Source: Bacteroidota bacterium (lineage in GTDB: Bacteria; Bacteroidota; Bacteroidia; Flavobacteriales; Schleiferiaceae). Taken from it: a DNA stretch of 64,000 nucleotides. The stretch covers positions 310,001-374,000 of the forward strand of contig JANSYJ010000001.1 of NCBI GenBank assembly GCA_024742495.1, given 5' to 3'. The notes below the pieces were generated by a model. The model was not told the DNA's origin and made no database searches. It worked only from the letters and a program-made list of their open reading frames with translations. The translations under genes were made by a program, and so were the position numbers. Of this stretch, positions 53,995 through 63,504 are shown piece after piece; positions within the stretch are counted from its first letter, which is position 1; each line of letters begins with the position of its first letter.

Positions 53995-55298
53995 GGGGTA
54001 TTAAGCTTTTGGCGCCTAAGGTAATTGCTTTCGTCAATAAAAAGTATCCACTGATCATTGACCTTAGTTTCACGCGCAAAAAGATCTAGCTTTTGAAAGC
54101 TTCCCATTTCATAGTCGAGTAAGGGGGCTAAACTAATCATCCCCCTTTTGGCCTTTAATACGTAGAGTTGTTCGCTCCAATAATTCTGCACTATTAATGG
54201 TGGGTGAAAGCTATCGTCGATCTTAAAGTTAATGCTATCAAGCCGACTTCCGTTTTCATCGAAAACCATAATAATATCTCGGAAGCGATCAAAGAGCAAA
54301 TGCTGGCCTTCCCTTTTAAAAATCGGAATAGGGATATCCTTAGCATAAGCCATGCGATATATTTTTTGGGCCTGATCTAAGTCAAATAGTTTTTCATGTT
54401 GCCAAATACCAAAGCGATCGTAGTAGCGCTCAATAGTTGCGGCAATATTATAGGCATCGAGAAAAGCATCGTGTGCAACCAATACCCCTGCCGTATCAAC
54501 GCTGAAGTAAAAACGCTCCGGATCCTTTCCTTGACGATAGATAAAAAACTCTGCTCCTTGATTATGGTAGGGGGCAAAACTCATGCTCTTACCCTTATTG
54601 CCAGGCCGAAAATGGCTGATTGGCAATGGCATCTGTTCAGGAATGATATTCCTTAAAACCAAATCATCCCCAATAATGGCCTTTAGCGGTTTAATGTAGG
54701 TGTTGTATTGAGAAATACTAACGGCGGGATAGAAATACACATAGTTTTCCCTTAATAGTATCTGGCTTACACTATCCTTAGTAAGCAAGAATAAATTGCC
54801 TCGTGGGTCGCGTTCCACGCTCTTAAATTTAGACGAATTACTAGTCTGCCATTTTACAGTAAAATCGAGGCTAGCTAAAATCAAATAATCATAGCCCAGT
54901 ACAAAAAGGCCGCTGTCTTGAAAATCAAAGTCCTGCACCCGAAGCGTATCGGTAAATGAAATTTTCTCGGCGCTAACCACCACTTCATTTAGACTAATAT
55001 CATTGGGCTTTAAACGCACGCTTAGGACTGGTTGACTTTCCGCAATGGACCAGTCAATGGCTATAACCTTTATATAATAGCCTTCTTTAAAAAATTGTAC
55101 TTGAGTGCCCGCTTCGGCAGGAAGTCGAATAATTCCGCGATTGGAACTAGGGCCGTATTCCCTTCCCAGAAAATCAATGGCCAGCACTCCTTCAATGGGA
55201 TCATCGTTTGGGTCTATGACCACTACGTCCAGCGATTGCCCTTCAGCCGAAAGGCTAAAAAATAGTGCGATTAAGGTTTGTTGTAAAAAGGACTTCAT
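53991..55298 (-). CDS. Unknown secreted protein with carboxypeptidase-regulatory-like N-terminus
   Basis: A 435-residue protein with signal peptide MKSFLQQTLIALFFSLSAEGQ. Residues about 22-115 look like a carboxypeptidase-regulatory-like beta-sandwich (VVVIDPNDDPIEGVLAIDF to NEVVVSAEK), the kind found at the N-terminus of TonB-dependent receptors. The remainder (about 120-435) resembles a six-bladed propeller, with repeated LFLL/LILA strands and DPRGNLFLLTKD. No barrel follows. It is translationally coupled to paaY and lies 32 bp after the thiolase gene, so it belongs to the paa operon despite its secreted nature. Confidence 0.72.
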   Translation of the reverse strand: MKSFLQQTLIALFFSLSAEGQSLDVVVIDPNDDPIEGVLAIDFLGREYGPSSNRGIIRLPAEAGTQVQFFKEGYYIKVIAIDWSIAESQPVLSVRLKPNDISLNEVVVSAEKISFTDTLRVQDFDFQDSGLFVLGYDYLILASLDFTVKWQTSNSSKFKSVERDPRGNLFLLTKDSVSQILLRENYVYFYPAVSISQYNTYIKPLKAIIGDDLVLRNIIPEQMPLPISHFRPGNKGKSMSFAPYHNQGAEFFIYRQGKDPERFYFSVDTAGVLVAHDAFLDAYNIAATIERYYDRFGIWQHEKLFDLDQAQKIYRMAYAKDIPIPIFKREGQHLLFDRFRDIIMVFDENGSRLDSINFKIDDSFHPPLIVQNYWSEQLYVLKAKRGMISLAPLLDYEMGSFQKLDLFARETKVNDQWILFIDESNYLRRQKLNTP

Positions 55299-55330
55299 CC
55301 TTTTAGGACGGCTTCTTGGGAAAGCGTTGC

Positions 55331-56539
55331 TTAGGCTCTTTCAATAATGGTCGCATAACCTTGGCCAACCCCAATACACATGGTGCATAATGCGTAACGC
55401 TTCTGGGTTTTTTGAAGTTGAAGCGCGGCGGTTTGCAACAAGCGCGCACCAGACATACCTAAGGGATGCCCCAAAGCAATTGCTCCGCCATTTGGATTGA
55501 TGCGTTCATCATCATCAGCAAGACCCATTTTTCGGGTGCAGGCTAAGGCCTGAGCAGCAAAAGCTTCATTAAGCTCGATAATGTCCATATCTGCGAAGCT
55601 TAAGCCCGCCTTTTTAAGGGCAATTTCGGAAGCATACACCGGGCCGATTCCCATAATTCGAGGCTCTACCCCAGCAACACCCATGGAAACCATCCGTGCC
55701 AAAGGTTTTAAATTTTGATCCTTTAAACCTTGTTCGGAAGCCATTAAAAGAGCGGCCGCACCATCGTTTAGGCCTGAGGCGTTCCCCGCGGTTACCGTTC
55801 CACCTTCCTTGCGAAAGGCAGGGCGTAGTTTAGCTAATATTTCTAAGCTTGAGCTGGGCTTTACAAATTCATCTGCATCAAAAATGAGGTCCTCCTGCTT
55901 ACGGCGAGGAATAGAAACAGAAACTATTTCTTCCGCTAAGCGCCCATTAGCCTGAGCGGCGCTGGCTTTTTGTTGAGACCAAAGGGCGAATTTATCTTGA
56001 TCTTCTCGGCTAATGCCATAGCGGTCCACCAGGTTTTCAGCCGTTTCACCCATAGCGTCGGTGCCGTAAAGCTTAAACATTTCCTTGTTTACAAAGCGCC
56101 AACCAAAAGAGCTATCGTACATTTTAGAATCGGTACCAAAGGCTTTGCTGGGCTTACTCATTACATAAGGCGCACGGGTCATATGTTCCATTCCTCCTGC
56201 TAAAAGTACATCGCCATCACCATTGCGAATGGCACGCATAGCCTGAGCAGCTGCACTCATACCTGAAGCGCATAAACGATTTACCGTTTCACCGGGAACT
56301 GAAAATGGTAAACCCGCAAGAAGCAGGGCCATACGAGCTACATTCCGGTTGTCTTCACCGGCTTGATTAGCACAACCCATAATAACATCGGCAATAGCTG
56401 CTGGATCTAAAGAACTATTACGCTTGATTAATTCCTTTATGACTTTCGCTCCTAAATCATCGGCTCGAACAGCGGAAAGACTACCTCCGAAACTACCAAT
56501 TGCTGTGCGAATACCATCAACTATATATGCTTCTTTCAT
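55331..56539 (-). CDS. paaJ: Acetyl-CoA acyltransferase (PaaJ/PcaF-type thiolase)
   Basis: A 402-residue degradative thiolase with nucleophile Cys90 in [12 protein letters not shown], His in [17 protein letters not shown] and second Cys in [12 protein letters not shown]. Start [20 protein letters not shown] and length are typical. In this cluster it most likely performs the PaaJ steps: thiolysis of 3-oxo-5,6-dehydrosuberyl-CoA and of 3-oxoadipyl-CoA, giving acetyl-CoA and succinyl-CoA. Other thiolase substrates cannot be excluded from sequence alone. Confidence 0.92.
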   Translation of the reverse strand: MKEAYIVDGIRTAIGSFGGSLSAVRADDLGAKVIKELIKRNSSLDPAAIADVIMGCANQAGEDNRNVARMALLLAGLPFSVPGETVNRLCASGMSAAAQAMRAIRNGDGDVLLAGGMEHMTRAPYVMSKPSKAFGTDSKMYDSSFGWRFVNKEMFKLYGTDAMGETAENLVDRYGISREDQDKFALWSQQKASAAQANGRLAEEIVSVSIPRRKQEDLIFDADEFVKPSSSLEILAKLRPAFRKEGGTVTAGNASGLNDGAAALLMASEQGLKDQNLKPLARMVSMGVAGVEPRIMGIGPVYASEIALKKAGLSFADMDIIELNEAFAAQALACTRKMGLADDDERINPNGGAIALGHPLGMSGARLLQTAALQLQKTQKRYALCTMCIGVGQGYATIIERA

Positions 56540-56604
56540 GATTGCGAATTTTGATTAAGCCCTTTTAAAAGCTGGGCAAATATCGCAATTGCTAATGAGA
56601 CCTG

Positions 56605-57306
56605 CTATTGATAAACAAAATCGTAACCTTCTAAAGATAGGGTACGGTACTTCTTGCCATCGAAGCGGAAAAGTTGCGAAGGTCGCTTGGCGCGAGGGGA
56701 ACTGCGTACGGTTTTACCGGTTTCTACCAGAAGTTCTGACTTTAAGAGTTTCCGGCGAAAGTTTCGCTTATCCAGCTCTCTACCCAAAGCACATTCGTAC
56801 AATCTTTGAATTTGGTTTAAAGTGAATTCTCTTGGCAAGAGGCTAAAACCAATGGGACGTCTTTTCACTCTACGCTTTAGGCGTTCCTTGGAATAGTCCA
56901 CAATATCATTATGATCGAAAGCCAAGGGCGGGGTTTGATCGGAGTTTACCCAACGAAATTCTGAGCTGCCCAAGTTATTCTCAAGTTCCTCATTTAAGCG
57001 CAGGGTTCCATAAAAAGCGATGTTTACAACACGACCAAGGGGATTGCGGTAAGGGTCGGCAAAAACATTGAGGCGCTCAATGGGCCAATCATCGAATCCC
57101 GTAACCTTGCGCATTAGTTTGCGCACCACCATTTCGGGCTCCTCCTTAACCCCCACTGGAATGGTAGGTAAAAAGTCTGCGCCCTTAAAGGGGTCATTGG
57201 TTTTAGTGCCGATAAGCAGTTTCAAGTCATGGCCATCAAAACCGTATAAAACAACGGAAGTTGCCAAGGCCACTTGAAAATTATCGGGTTTAAAGTCGAC
57301 ATTCAT
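56605..57306 (-). CDS. NUDIX-like domain plus winged helix: NrtR-type regulator candidate
   Basis: A 233-residue protein. Residues 8-145 have the NUDIX fold order (VALATSVVLYGFDGHDLKLL, later FRWVNSDQTPPLAF), but the NUDIX box reads GVKEEPEMVVRKLMRKVTGF: the REXXEE core acidic residues needed for hydrolysis are replaced by RKLMRK. The C-terminal 85 residues (FSLLPREFTLNQIQRLYECA, then RNFRRKLLKS) form the winged helix-turn-helix seen in NrtR-type transcription factors. It probably senses a nucleotide- or CoA-like ligand and controls transcription. It is encoded between the thiolase gene and paaI in the paa cluster and carries its own -7 box. Confidence 0.85.
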   Translation of the reverse strand: MNVDFKPDNFQVALATSVVLYGFDGHDLKLLIGTKTNDPFKGADFLPTIPVGVKEEPEMVVRKLMRKVTGFDDWPIERLNVFADPYRNPLGRVVNIAFYGTLRLNEELENNLGSSEFRWVNSDQTPPLAFDHNDIVDYSKERLKRRVKRRPIGFSLLPREFTLNQIQRLYECALGRELDKRNFRRKLLKSELLVETGKTVRSSPRAKRPSQLFRFDGKKYRTLSLEGYDFVYQ

Positions 57307-57324
57307 AGATTAAGGTAGTCCGGT

Positions 57325-57332
57325 CAAATATA
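57325..57332 (-). promoter_or_regulatory. -7 promoter box before the NUDIX-like regulator gene
   Basis: TATATTTG on the minus strand is a full match to TAnnTTTG, 18 bases before the ATG at 57306 and beyond the paaI stop. It suggests an internal promoter for the regulator. Confidence 0.45.
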
Positions 57333-57348
57333 AACCTACTTTTGGTAA

Positions 57349-57756
57349 TTACCACTCTAAGTCTTTTCGAAATACGGTTCCTTTAAAATGGGCCAGTAAT
57401 TCACCGGCCTCATCAAGCACCTTTACTTCATAAACTCCCAAGCTTCGACTTTTACGGATCTCGCTGGCTATAGCTTCTATTTTGCTTCCCTCTTTTATAG
57501 GTTTCAGATGCGAGATAGCGGTTTCAATAGATAAGGCTTGTGTGCCATGGCCGTTGCTGGCGAAGGCCAAGGCGGAATCTGCCAAAGCATAGGAAATACC
57601 TCCGTGAGCAATTTTAAAGCCATTGGTCATTTCTTCCCGAACCTGCATGCTCAGTCGGCAATAACCTGCTTTAGTTTCTTCCACTTTTATGCCCAGCCAC
57701 TGACTAAAGGCATCGCCCTGAAACATGATATCAACAACTTCCTTCGCGCTTTTCAT
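57349..57756 (-). CDS. paaI: PaaI-type hotdog-fold thioesterase
   Basis: A 135-residue hotdog protein with the PaaI signature HGGISYALADSALAFASN (about residues 51-68), containing the catalytic Asp and the Asn of the active site, and an N-terminal AFSQWLGIKVEETKAGYC. PaaI hydrolyses ring-hydroxylated phenylacetyl-CoA esters that would trap CoA. It starts one base after the stop of the upstream 167-residue gene and ends 42 bp before the regulator gene start. Confidence 0.93.
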   Translation of the reverse strand: MKSAKEVVDIMFQGDAFSQWLGIKVEETKAGYCRLSMQVREEMTNGFKIAHGGISYALADSALAFASNGHGTQALSIETAISHLKPIKEGSKIEAIASEIRKSRSLGVYEVKVLDEAGELLAHFKGTVFRKDLEW

Positions 57757-57757
57757 T

Positions 57758-58261
57758 CTAATTCTTCTGAAGGTCGGTGGATTCCTTTAAGCCCGATTGG
57801 CTCTGCTCATAGTCCACCATTCTTTCTATGGCCGTAATAAGAATATCCAGCACTACATTGTAATTTCCCAAGGCCACTGGATCATCAACATTAAGGTCGG
57901 CTTCTACTATGGCTAGGTTGCGCAGGTTTTGAAAAACCTTAGGACTTTCAGAAACTTCTGGCACTAAGGTATCGGCATCGGCGTAAGCCTCCGTCCGCTC
58001 GCGAATAACTTCCTCCAAGGCTGGGCCTGGAATAATTCCAGTTGGCATTCCTGCCGAAACAAAGGCGTTAATCAGTATCATCACTGAATCCACTAAAAGC
58101 TCATGTTGCTCATCGCTAAACTCATCTGCTATATTGGTGAGGAAGCCCATTAAAAAAGGCTGATCCTCCATTACCTGTGCCACTAATTTACCCTGCTCCT
58201 GCGGGCTCATGGCTTTGTATTGCTTTATAGAATCGGCAATATGGTCGGGTTTATTTTGCAT
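57758..58261 (-). CDS. Unknown cytoplasmic protein in paa operon, 167 aa
   Basis: The ATG at 58261 is chosen; a GTG 30 bp upstream would add a poor hydrophobic start. The product is acidic, all-helical in appearance, with no membrane segment or signal. Segments such as KAMSPQEQGKLVAQVMEDQP and AGMPTGIIPGPALEEV are visible but no family is recognised. It lies one base upstream of paaI, so it is co-expressed with it. A TACCTTTA box ends four bases before the ATG. Confidence 0.72.
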   Translation of the reverse strand: MQNKPDHIADSIKQYKAMSPQEQGKLVAQVMEDQPFLMGFLTNIADEFSDEQHELLVDSVMILINAFVSAGMPTGIIPGPALEEVIRERTEAYADADTLVPEVSESPKVFQNLRNLAIVEADLNVDDPVALGNYNVVLDILITAIERMVDYEQSQSGLKESTDLQKN

Positions 58262-58412
58262 GTGGTAAAGGTAAGGAATGCGCCCTTTCACCTAGGGCTT
58301 TGAGCTCATCCATCCTTTTGCGTTCCAAAAAAGAATTTTAAATAGGTCCCTTTAAATGCTAAAGGCCTTAGTTAATTTTGAAGCAAGGCGAATGCGAAGC
58401 GCCAAGCTTAGG

Positions 58413-58736
58413 TCAAGCTTCGACTTTTTCTCCCCAAAAGCCGGGATATTTCTCTAGTTCAAGTGGGCCTTGTAGCTCAATTTGGCAAGCTAAGCGGAGC
58501 TGGTTTTGCTTTTTATGCGGCGGAAAATTTAATCGCCAAGACTCCCTAGCGTTTAAGGGCGGGACATGGCCTTTCAGCACCTTTATTGCGCAGGTGCCGC
58601 AGGTACCCATGCCCTTGCAATTGAGCCAAGACGATTTCCCATTATGAGGGTTATCGCCCTGTTCGATTAGGGCGCGCCTTAAGCTTTTCCCCTTATTTTT
58701 CGCTGAAACTTCAACCTTAAATAAACGCTTCGCCAT
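58413..58736 (-). CDS. [2Fe-2S] ferredoxin domain protein, 107 aa
   Basis: A plant-type ferredoxin with Cys40, Cys46, Cys49 and Cys84 in CKGMGTCGTC and LACQIE. The spacing C-x5-C-x2-C, then 34 residues to the last Cys, fits the family, as does the early SLRRALIEQG helix. It lacks the FAD/NAD domains, so it is not the PaaE reductase, but it could carry electrons for an oxygenase. It lies between an ABC transporter gene and the 167-residue gene of the paa cluster. Confidence 0.9.
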   Translation of the reverse strand: MAKRLFKVEVSAKNKGKSLRRALIEQGDNPHNGKSSWLNCKGMGTCGTCAIKVLKGHVPPLNARESWRLNFPPHKKQNQLRLACQIELQGPLELEKYPGFWGEKVEA

Positions 58737-58774
58737 GCCTTAAATGACCGCAAAGCCTTCACATTGTTCGGGCT

Positions 58775-59545
58775 TTATTCGGTTTCCACCTCGGGCTCAT
58801 TGGCGCTTTCGCTAGATGGCGTTTCGCCTTCCTCTCCTTTAATTTTTCGAATAAAGAATTCTTCCAGCTCTGAAAGGGTTTGGGCATTGGTGTGAATGTC
58901 CTTTACAACTTCGCCATGATCGAGGATCACAATACGCTCGCAAAACTCAGTTACATGCACGAGGTCATGACTGGAAATGAGCATGGTAATATCCGTTTCA
59001 CGATCTAGCTTTTTTAGTTCATCGCGCAAGCGAAATTGGGTAGAGGGATCTAAGTTAGCGAAGGGCTCATCGAGGATCAAAATATCTGGATTACCCAATA
59101 GTGCTCCCACAACGCCAACTTTCTTTTGATTTCCCTTAGAAAGGTCGCGGATATACTTTTTACCCCCTCTAATTTCGCCAGCGAAAAAATCCTCGTATTT
59201 GCCGTGGTGGGCCTCCAAATCGCCGCTCGACATATTGTGCAGTTTGGCAATAAATTGAAAATACTCATCGGGCGTGAGGTAATCTATAAGAAAGCCTTCA
59301 TCTACAAAACTACCGGTGTAATTTTTCCAATCTTCATCGGCAGCCACATCATTGCCCTTGCTTGTAACGGTGCCTTCATCGGCTTTAATTAAATCTAAAA
59401 TAAGGCGGAACAAGGTGGTTTTTCCAGCGCCATTATTACCAACAAGGCCCAATGATTGCCCTGCTTTAAAGCTTAACGAAGGGATGTTTAACACCCTTAC
59501 ACCATTGTACTCTTTTGAGAGATCTTTAATATCTATAATATCCAT
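58775..59545 (-). CDS. ABC transporter ATP-binding protein
   Basis: A 256-residue ATPase with Walker A GLVGNNGAGKTTLF, Q-loop region in SFVDEGFLIDYLTPDEYF, signature LSKGNQKKVGVVGALLG, Walker B ILILDEPFANLDPS and switch His in SSHDLVHV. The acidic tail (about residues 240-256) is an unusual extension. It pairs with the DUF5687 membrane protein encoded 11 bp upstream, forming a two-gene exporter of unknown substrate inside the paa cluster. Confidence 0.92.
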   Translation of the reverse strand: MDIIDIKDLSKEYNGVRVLNIPSLSFKAGQSLGLVGNNGAGKTTLFRLILDLIKADEGTVTSKGNDVAADEDWKNYTGSFVDEGFLIDYLTPDEYFQFIAKLHNMSSGDLEAHHGKYEDFFAGEIRGGKKYIRDLSKGNQKKVGVVGALLGNPDILILDEPFANLDPSTQFRLRDELKKLDRETDITMLISSHDLVHVTEFCERIVILDHGEVVKDIHTNAQTLSELEEFFIRKIKGEEGETPSSESANEPEVETE

Positions 59546-59556
59546 AGCTAAATTAT

Positions 59557-61080
59557 TTAGTCGTGCTGACGATAGCCGGCAGCATTGATGTACTTTTTCT
59601 CTTTAAAATTTTTGATGGTCTGTTTGATAAACAGCTTATGTGTGGCCAGGCCGATTAGTCCCATTCCAGCTAAAACGGCAAGACCCATATTAGGTGCTCC
59701 AAAAATATTGAAGGCCTGAAATAGCAACATAGGAACAACCATTAATGGAATAACAATTACCCATTGCGCCGCTCCAGTTCCTTGATAGTTGAAAGCCGAG
59801 CCCTTACTAAGGTCGATGGGCTTTTTATTATAGGTGCTCGCAAAAAGCAAAACCGCGCTATTAATACCCATATTGTAAAAGAAGGTGGCAGTGTTTATCC
59901 ATAGCACCTTTACTATAAGCTCATTGGCAGATATGTTTTCTGGTCCTAAATAGGTGATGCCGAAATAAACGACCGGCAGCGTTATTATGAACATGAAAAT
60001 ACTGCTAACCACAAGGAGGTAATATTTGGAACGGTAATAGGTCTCCATCTCATAGGCACGAGTTAGAATGCCATCGAAATACGAGCTTTCCCAGCTCACC
60101 AAGAATTGACCGTAGTTGATCATGAAAATACCGGTGGTGAAAATCCCCACAAAGAGCAACCAGGCATAGCCTTCGGCATAAATTTCTTGAGTGTAAAAAA
60201 TGAGACCATAGAAAGCGAAAAAGAAGCACATATAAACCACCGTTTTTGTGCGTCGGTTGCGGGTTATCAATTTCAATTCATTAGCAATCATCATCCCTAA
60301 GGGACCACGATTCTCTAAAAATGAGAAGCGCAAGGTGCTGGCATCTTTTGCCTTGGTTTGCCAACGGTCGAGGTGAGTCATCCCTAAGAGGAAGCGATAA
60401 TTTACCTGATATACAACAAAGGCAAGTACCAGGGGCCACCAGGCTAAAAAGTGACTTTGCGCCATAGGTAGAAAGAGCAGCTTAGAGATTTCGTTTAGAT
60501 CAATAAGCTCCCAAAAATGAAGGGCGTACAAGCCCCCAAGAAGCAGCACAATAATCCAGAAAATTTGCGCCTTTACAGCCAATACCCGTTTAAGGTAAAT
60601 CGCTAGAAAGTGATTACTCAGCACCACCCCTAAGGCGGCGATGGGCCAGATTATGGTATGCATGGTGCCGTACTCTGCGGGAATCACTCGAATAGCCCAA
60701 GGGATAATAAAGAAGAGCGGAATCAAATTAAAAAAGTTGAAAACCGAACCTTGAAGTAAGAAGTGAATAATTTTCTTCTTCGAAATTGGCAGACTCAGAT
60801 AATGCTGAACCGAGATTACATTCAAATCTTGGAGGAAAAAACGCATCGCTAAATCGGCCAAGAGATAGAGGAGTATTCCCCCGGTAAAAATTGGGGTAAG
60901 CTTATCCGCTTCCTCGAAGGATTTTTCCAAAATCTCCTTCATAAAAATACCCAGAGAACCGAATAGGGCCAAAAAGTAAATGGCCGCTAAACCCAAAAGG
61001 ATTTTCACCCCCCATCCCTGTCGAAAAAAGGTGCTCCTAAAGGTTTTAGTCCAGCGGTGCCGGAATAATTGTAAGTACAT
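59557..61080 (-). CDS. DUF5687 family membrane protein (ABC permease-like)
   Basis: The ATG at 61080 (507 residues) is preferred over the TTG six bases upstream. The protein begins MYLQLFRHRWTKTFRSTFF and has about ten to twelve membrane segments arranged as in DUF5687, a family that is encoded with ABC ATPases in Bacteroidota and acts as the permease part. It lies 11 bp before the ABC ATPase gene on the same strand. Substrate unknown; its placement between paaH and the ferredoxin gene is suggestive only. Confidence 0.85.
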   Translation of the reverse strand: MYLQLFRHRWTKTFRSTFFRQGWGVKILLGLAAIYFLALFGSLGIFMKEILEKSFEEADKLTPIFTGGILLYLLADLAMRFFLQDLNVISVQHYLSLPISKKKIIHFLLQGSVFNFFNLIPLFFIIPWAIRVIPAEYGTMHTIIWPIAALGVVLSNHFLAIYLKRVLAVKAQIFWIIVLLLGGLYALHFWELIDLNEISKLLFLPMAQSHFLAWWPLVLAFVVYQVNYRFLLGMTHLDRWQTKAKDASTLRFSFLENRGPLGMMIANELKLITRNRRTKTVVYMCFFFAFYGLIFYTQEIYAEGYAWLLFVGIFTTGIFMINYGQFLVSWESSYFDGILTRAYEMETYYRSKYYLLVVSSIFMFIITLPVVYFGITYLGPENISANELIVKVLWINTATFFYNMGINSAVLLFASTYNKKPIDLSKGSAFNYQGTGAAQWVIVIPLMVVPMLLFQAFNIFGAPNMGLAVLAGMGLIGLATHKLFIKQTIKNFKEKKYINAAGYRQHD

Positions 61081-61165
61081 GCTCAATGATTTGCTTAGTT
61101 AGTTAAAGCTTGCTGCTTAAAATTACAGCATAGCCCGCAAATTAGAGCAAGTTGTTGATTTTTAG

Positions 61166-62320
61166 CTAGAAAAATTTTGATTTGTCTTTGGCCATACGAC
61201 GCAAAAGTACCGAGGCACGGTAACGATCTTCGCGGTAATCGTCGTACAAATCATCTAAGAGGCCTAGTATATTGTCCACGCCAATTTCATCGGCCCAAGC
61301 CAAAAGACCTTTGGGGTAATTTACGCCCTTGGTCATGGCTAAATCCAAATCCTTAGCAGAGGCAATGCCAAGGTGCAAAGCATCGGCCGCTTCATTAATG
61401 AGCATGGCCCGCACTCGGTTTAATATTTGCTCGCCCAGTTTAGGGTCCTTTGTCGCTTCTGGATTAGTAGCTCCATCGCGATAATCGTAAAAACCTCTGC
61501 CTGTTTTACGGCCCAATAAACCTGCTTCTACCAGTCGTTTCTGACTGAAATTAGGGCGATAACGAGGATCGTAGTAAAAGGCCGTAAACACGCTTTCGGT
61601 AACGGCGTAATTTACATCGTGACCAATAAAATCCATCAGGGTAAAGGGTCCCATTCTAAAACCACCGAGTTCAGTCATGGCCCAGTCAATGGTAGGAATA
61701 TCAGCGATCCCTTCTTCATAAATGCGTACCGCTTCTCCGTAAAAAGGACGAGCCACGCGATTTACGATAAAGCCCGGGGTGTCTTTTGCCAAAACCGTCA
61801 CCTTTCCCCAAGCGTTTATTAAATCCCTTGCTTCCCCAACTCTCACAGGGTCGCTGGTAATGGCCGGAATTATTTCCACCAAGGGCATTAAAGGTGCGGG
61901 GTTAAAAAAGTGAATGCCTAGGACCCTTTTAGAGTTCTCGCAGGCCGCTGCAATTGAGGCAATTGACAAGGAACTGGTATTAGAAGCTAATATGGTATTG
62001 GGACTGCAAATGCTTTCCAGTTTTTTAAAAAGCTCCTTTTTAATCTCCAGGTTTTCAATAATTGCTTCGATGACCAAGCCTGCGCTTTCGAGCTCCGATA
62101 AGTGGTTTTCATAACGAATTCGATTTAAAATCTGCGCATCTTCCCCCGCCTTCAGTCGACCTTTTTCTACCAGTCGGGCTAAAATTTTCGCATGGCCCGC
62201 TTTCGATTTTTCAAGAGCAGCGGTGTGATTATCCACAATAACAACCTGATGTCCGTTTTGTGCTGCAACCTGCGCTATACCCGAGCCCATTGCTCCAGCA
62301 CCAATAATTCCTATCTGCAT
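61166..62320 (-). CDS. paaH: 3-hydroxyacyl-CoA dehydrogenase PaaH
   Basis: A 384-residue NAD-dependent dehydrogenase with [17 protein letters not shown] as the Rossmann motif, catalytic His in [18 protein letters not shown] and Asn in [11 protein letters not shown] second C-terminal 3HCDH unit ([18 protein letters not shown]) gives the length typical of PaaH rather than short-chain HBDs. It oxidises 3-hydroxyadipyl-CoA to 3-oxoadipyl-CoA. It is 40 bp after paaG. Confidence 0.92.
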   Translation of the reverse strand: MQIGIIGAGAMGSGIAQVAAQNGHQVVIVDNHTAALEKSKAGHAKILARLVEKGRLKAGEDAQILNRIRYENHLSELESAGLVIEAIIENLEIKKELFKKLESICSPNTILASNTSSLSIASIAAACENSKRVLGIHFFNPAPLMPLVEIIPAITSDPVRVGEARDLINAWGKVTVLAKDTPGFIVNRVARPFYGEAVRIYEEGIADIPTIDWAMTELGGFRMGPFTLMDFIGHDVNYAVTESVFTAFYYDPRYRPNFSQKRLVEAGLLGRKTGRGFYDYRDGATNPEATKDPKLGEQILNRVRAMLINEAADALHLGIASAKDLDLAMTKGVNYPKGLLAWADEIGVDNILGLLDDLYDDYREDRYRASVLLRRMAKDKSKFF

Positions 62321-62360
62321 GTTTCGTCTTTTATAAGCTTTCGCTTGATGGCTAATCCTA

Positions 62361-63140
62361 TTATTTACCCTTAAAAGTAGGCTTGCGTTTTTCTAAAAAG
62401 GCCGCGGTTCCTTCGCGGTAATCTTCGCTATGTCCGCATTCGGTTTGATATTTATCCTCCAGCTCCAGTTGACCTTTGAGGTCGTTTTGATAACTAGCAT
62501 TTAGTAAGGCCTTGGTGCGTGCTAATGCCAAGGTTGGCATCTGGCTTAGCTTTAGCGCTGTTTTTTCGGCTAGGACCATATACTCATCTTCCGGAGCCCA
62601 CTTATAAATCATACCCATGGTTTCAGCTTCTTGCGCCGAAACTTTGTCGCCCAACATCATTAAAGCTGAAGCTTTTTGGAGGCCGATAAGTCTAGGCAGG
62701 GTATAAGTACCACCGCTGTCTGGTATTAGGCCAATTTTAGAAAAGGCCTGAATGAAAGAGGCTCCCTCAGCGGCAAAAACTACATCGCAAGCCAAGGCGA
62801 TATTAGCTCCCGCTCCAGCGGCCACGCCATTTACCGCTGCAACTACTGGTTTATCTAAATTTCGGAGCGCTTCAATAATGGGATTATAATGTTCCCTTAC
62901 AATTTTGCTTAGCTCCGGACCATTGGGGTCGGTTGCTTCAGCCAGGTCTTGGCCCGCACAAAATGCCTTGCCAGTACCTGTTAATAGCACCGCTCTAATT
63001 GAGGCATCGCTTTGGGCGCGATTCAGCTCCGCTTGCAGGCTTAATGCCATCTCGCGCACAAAGGAATTGTATTTATCGGGTCTATTGAGGGTGAGTTTTA
63101 AAACGGCTCCCTCTTGCGCACTAAGTATATAGTTAGACAT
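62361..63140 (-). CDS. paaG: PaaG: ring-1,2-epoxyphenylacetyl-CoA isomerase
   Basis: A 259-residue crotonase. The acyl-CoA site [11 protein letters not shown] and the oxyanion segment [17 protein letters not shown], with an Asp in [15 protein letters not shown], match PaaG, where Asp and the FCAGQDL motif distinguish it from ordinary enoyl-CoA hydratases. It converts the ring epoxide to oxepin-CoA, the substrate of PaaZ, and also moves the double bond in 2,3-dehydroadipyl steps. It is the first gene of the minus-strand paa cluster. Confidence 0.9.
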   Translation of the reverse strand: MSNYILSAQEGAVLKLTLNRPDKYNSFVREMALSLQAELNRAQSDASIRAVLLTGTGKAFCAGQDLAEATDPNGPELSKIVREHYNPIIEALRNLDKPVVAAVNGVAAGAGANIALACDVVFAAEGASFIQAFSKIGLIPDSGGTYTLPRLIGLQKASALMMLGDKVSAQEAETMGMIYKWAPEDEYMVLAEKTALKLSQMPTLALARTKALLNASYQNDLKGQLELEDKYQTECGHSEDYREGTAAFLEKRKPTFKGK

Positions 63141-63504
63141 GCTGTTCTTTTGACGCGAATTTAGGGATTAGATTGCTTTGAACTAGGGCACAAGAGGAAG
63201 CTTAATGAGCCCAGAAACACAGGGCATTACAAATGATAATTGCGTTTTACGTCAAAAAAATGAGCCCCCACAGGCATGTTACGCCCGCCAAATGCTGCAC
63301 CACTTTCTGTTATTGCAGCGAAATACTTCAATCCGTTTCGGCCAGAGTATGACTTACTGCTTTCAATTATCCTCATCCCCCGTGCTTTCGGCTCAATTTT
63401 GCTAGCTGCTTAAAGTTTCATAAGTCTTCTAATTCTGTTTGACGGTGGGTTTATAAAGTCCTTGAGGTATTGGAACCATTTATTTAAACCTTTAAGTCTC
63501 AGTT
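63141..63504. other. Divergent intergenic region upstream of paaG
   Basis: This holds the promoters for the paa cluster on one side and the secreted protein at 63505 on the other. No -7/-33 pair or operator palindrome was convincing, and the short plus frame at 63205 has no protein-like features. Confidence 0.45.

Noticed and set aside
58413-58736. Ferredoxin considered as PaaE, the reductase of the ring epoxidase
   Set aside because: PaaE has an FAD/NAD(P)-binding reductase domain before its ferredoxin domain; this protein has only 107 residues and only the ferredoxin part.
63205-63405. 66-residue plus-strand frame between paaG and the last gene
   Set aside because: No start context, signal or conserved pattern; it lies in the region that must hold the two divergent promoters.
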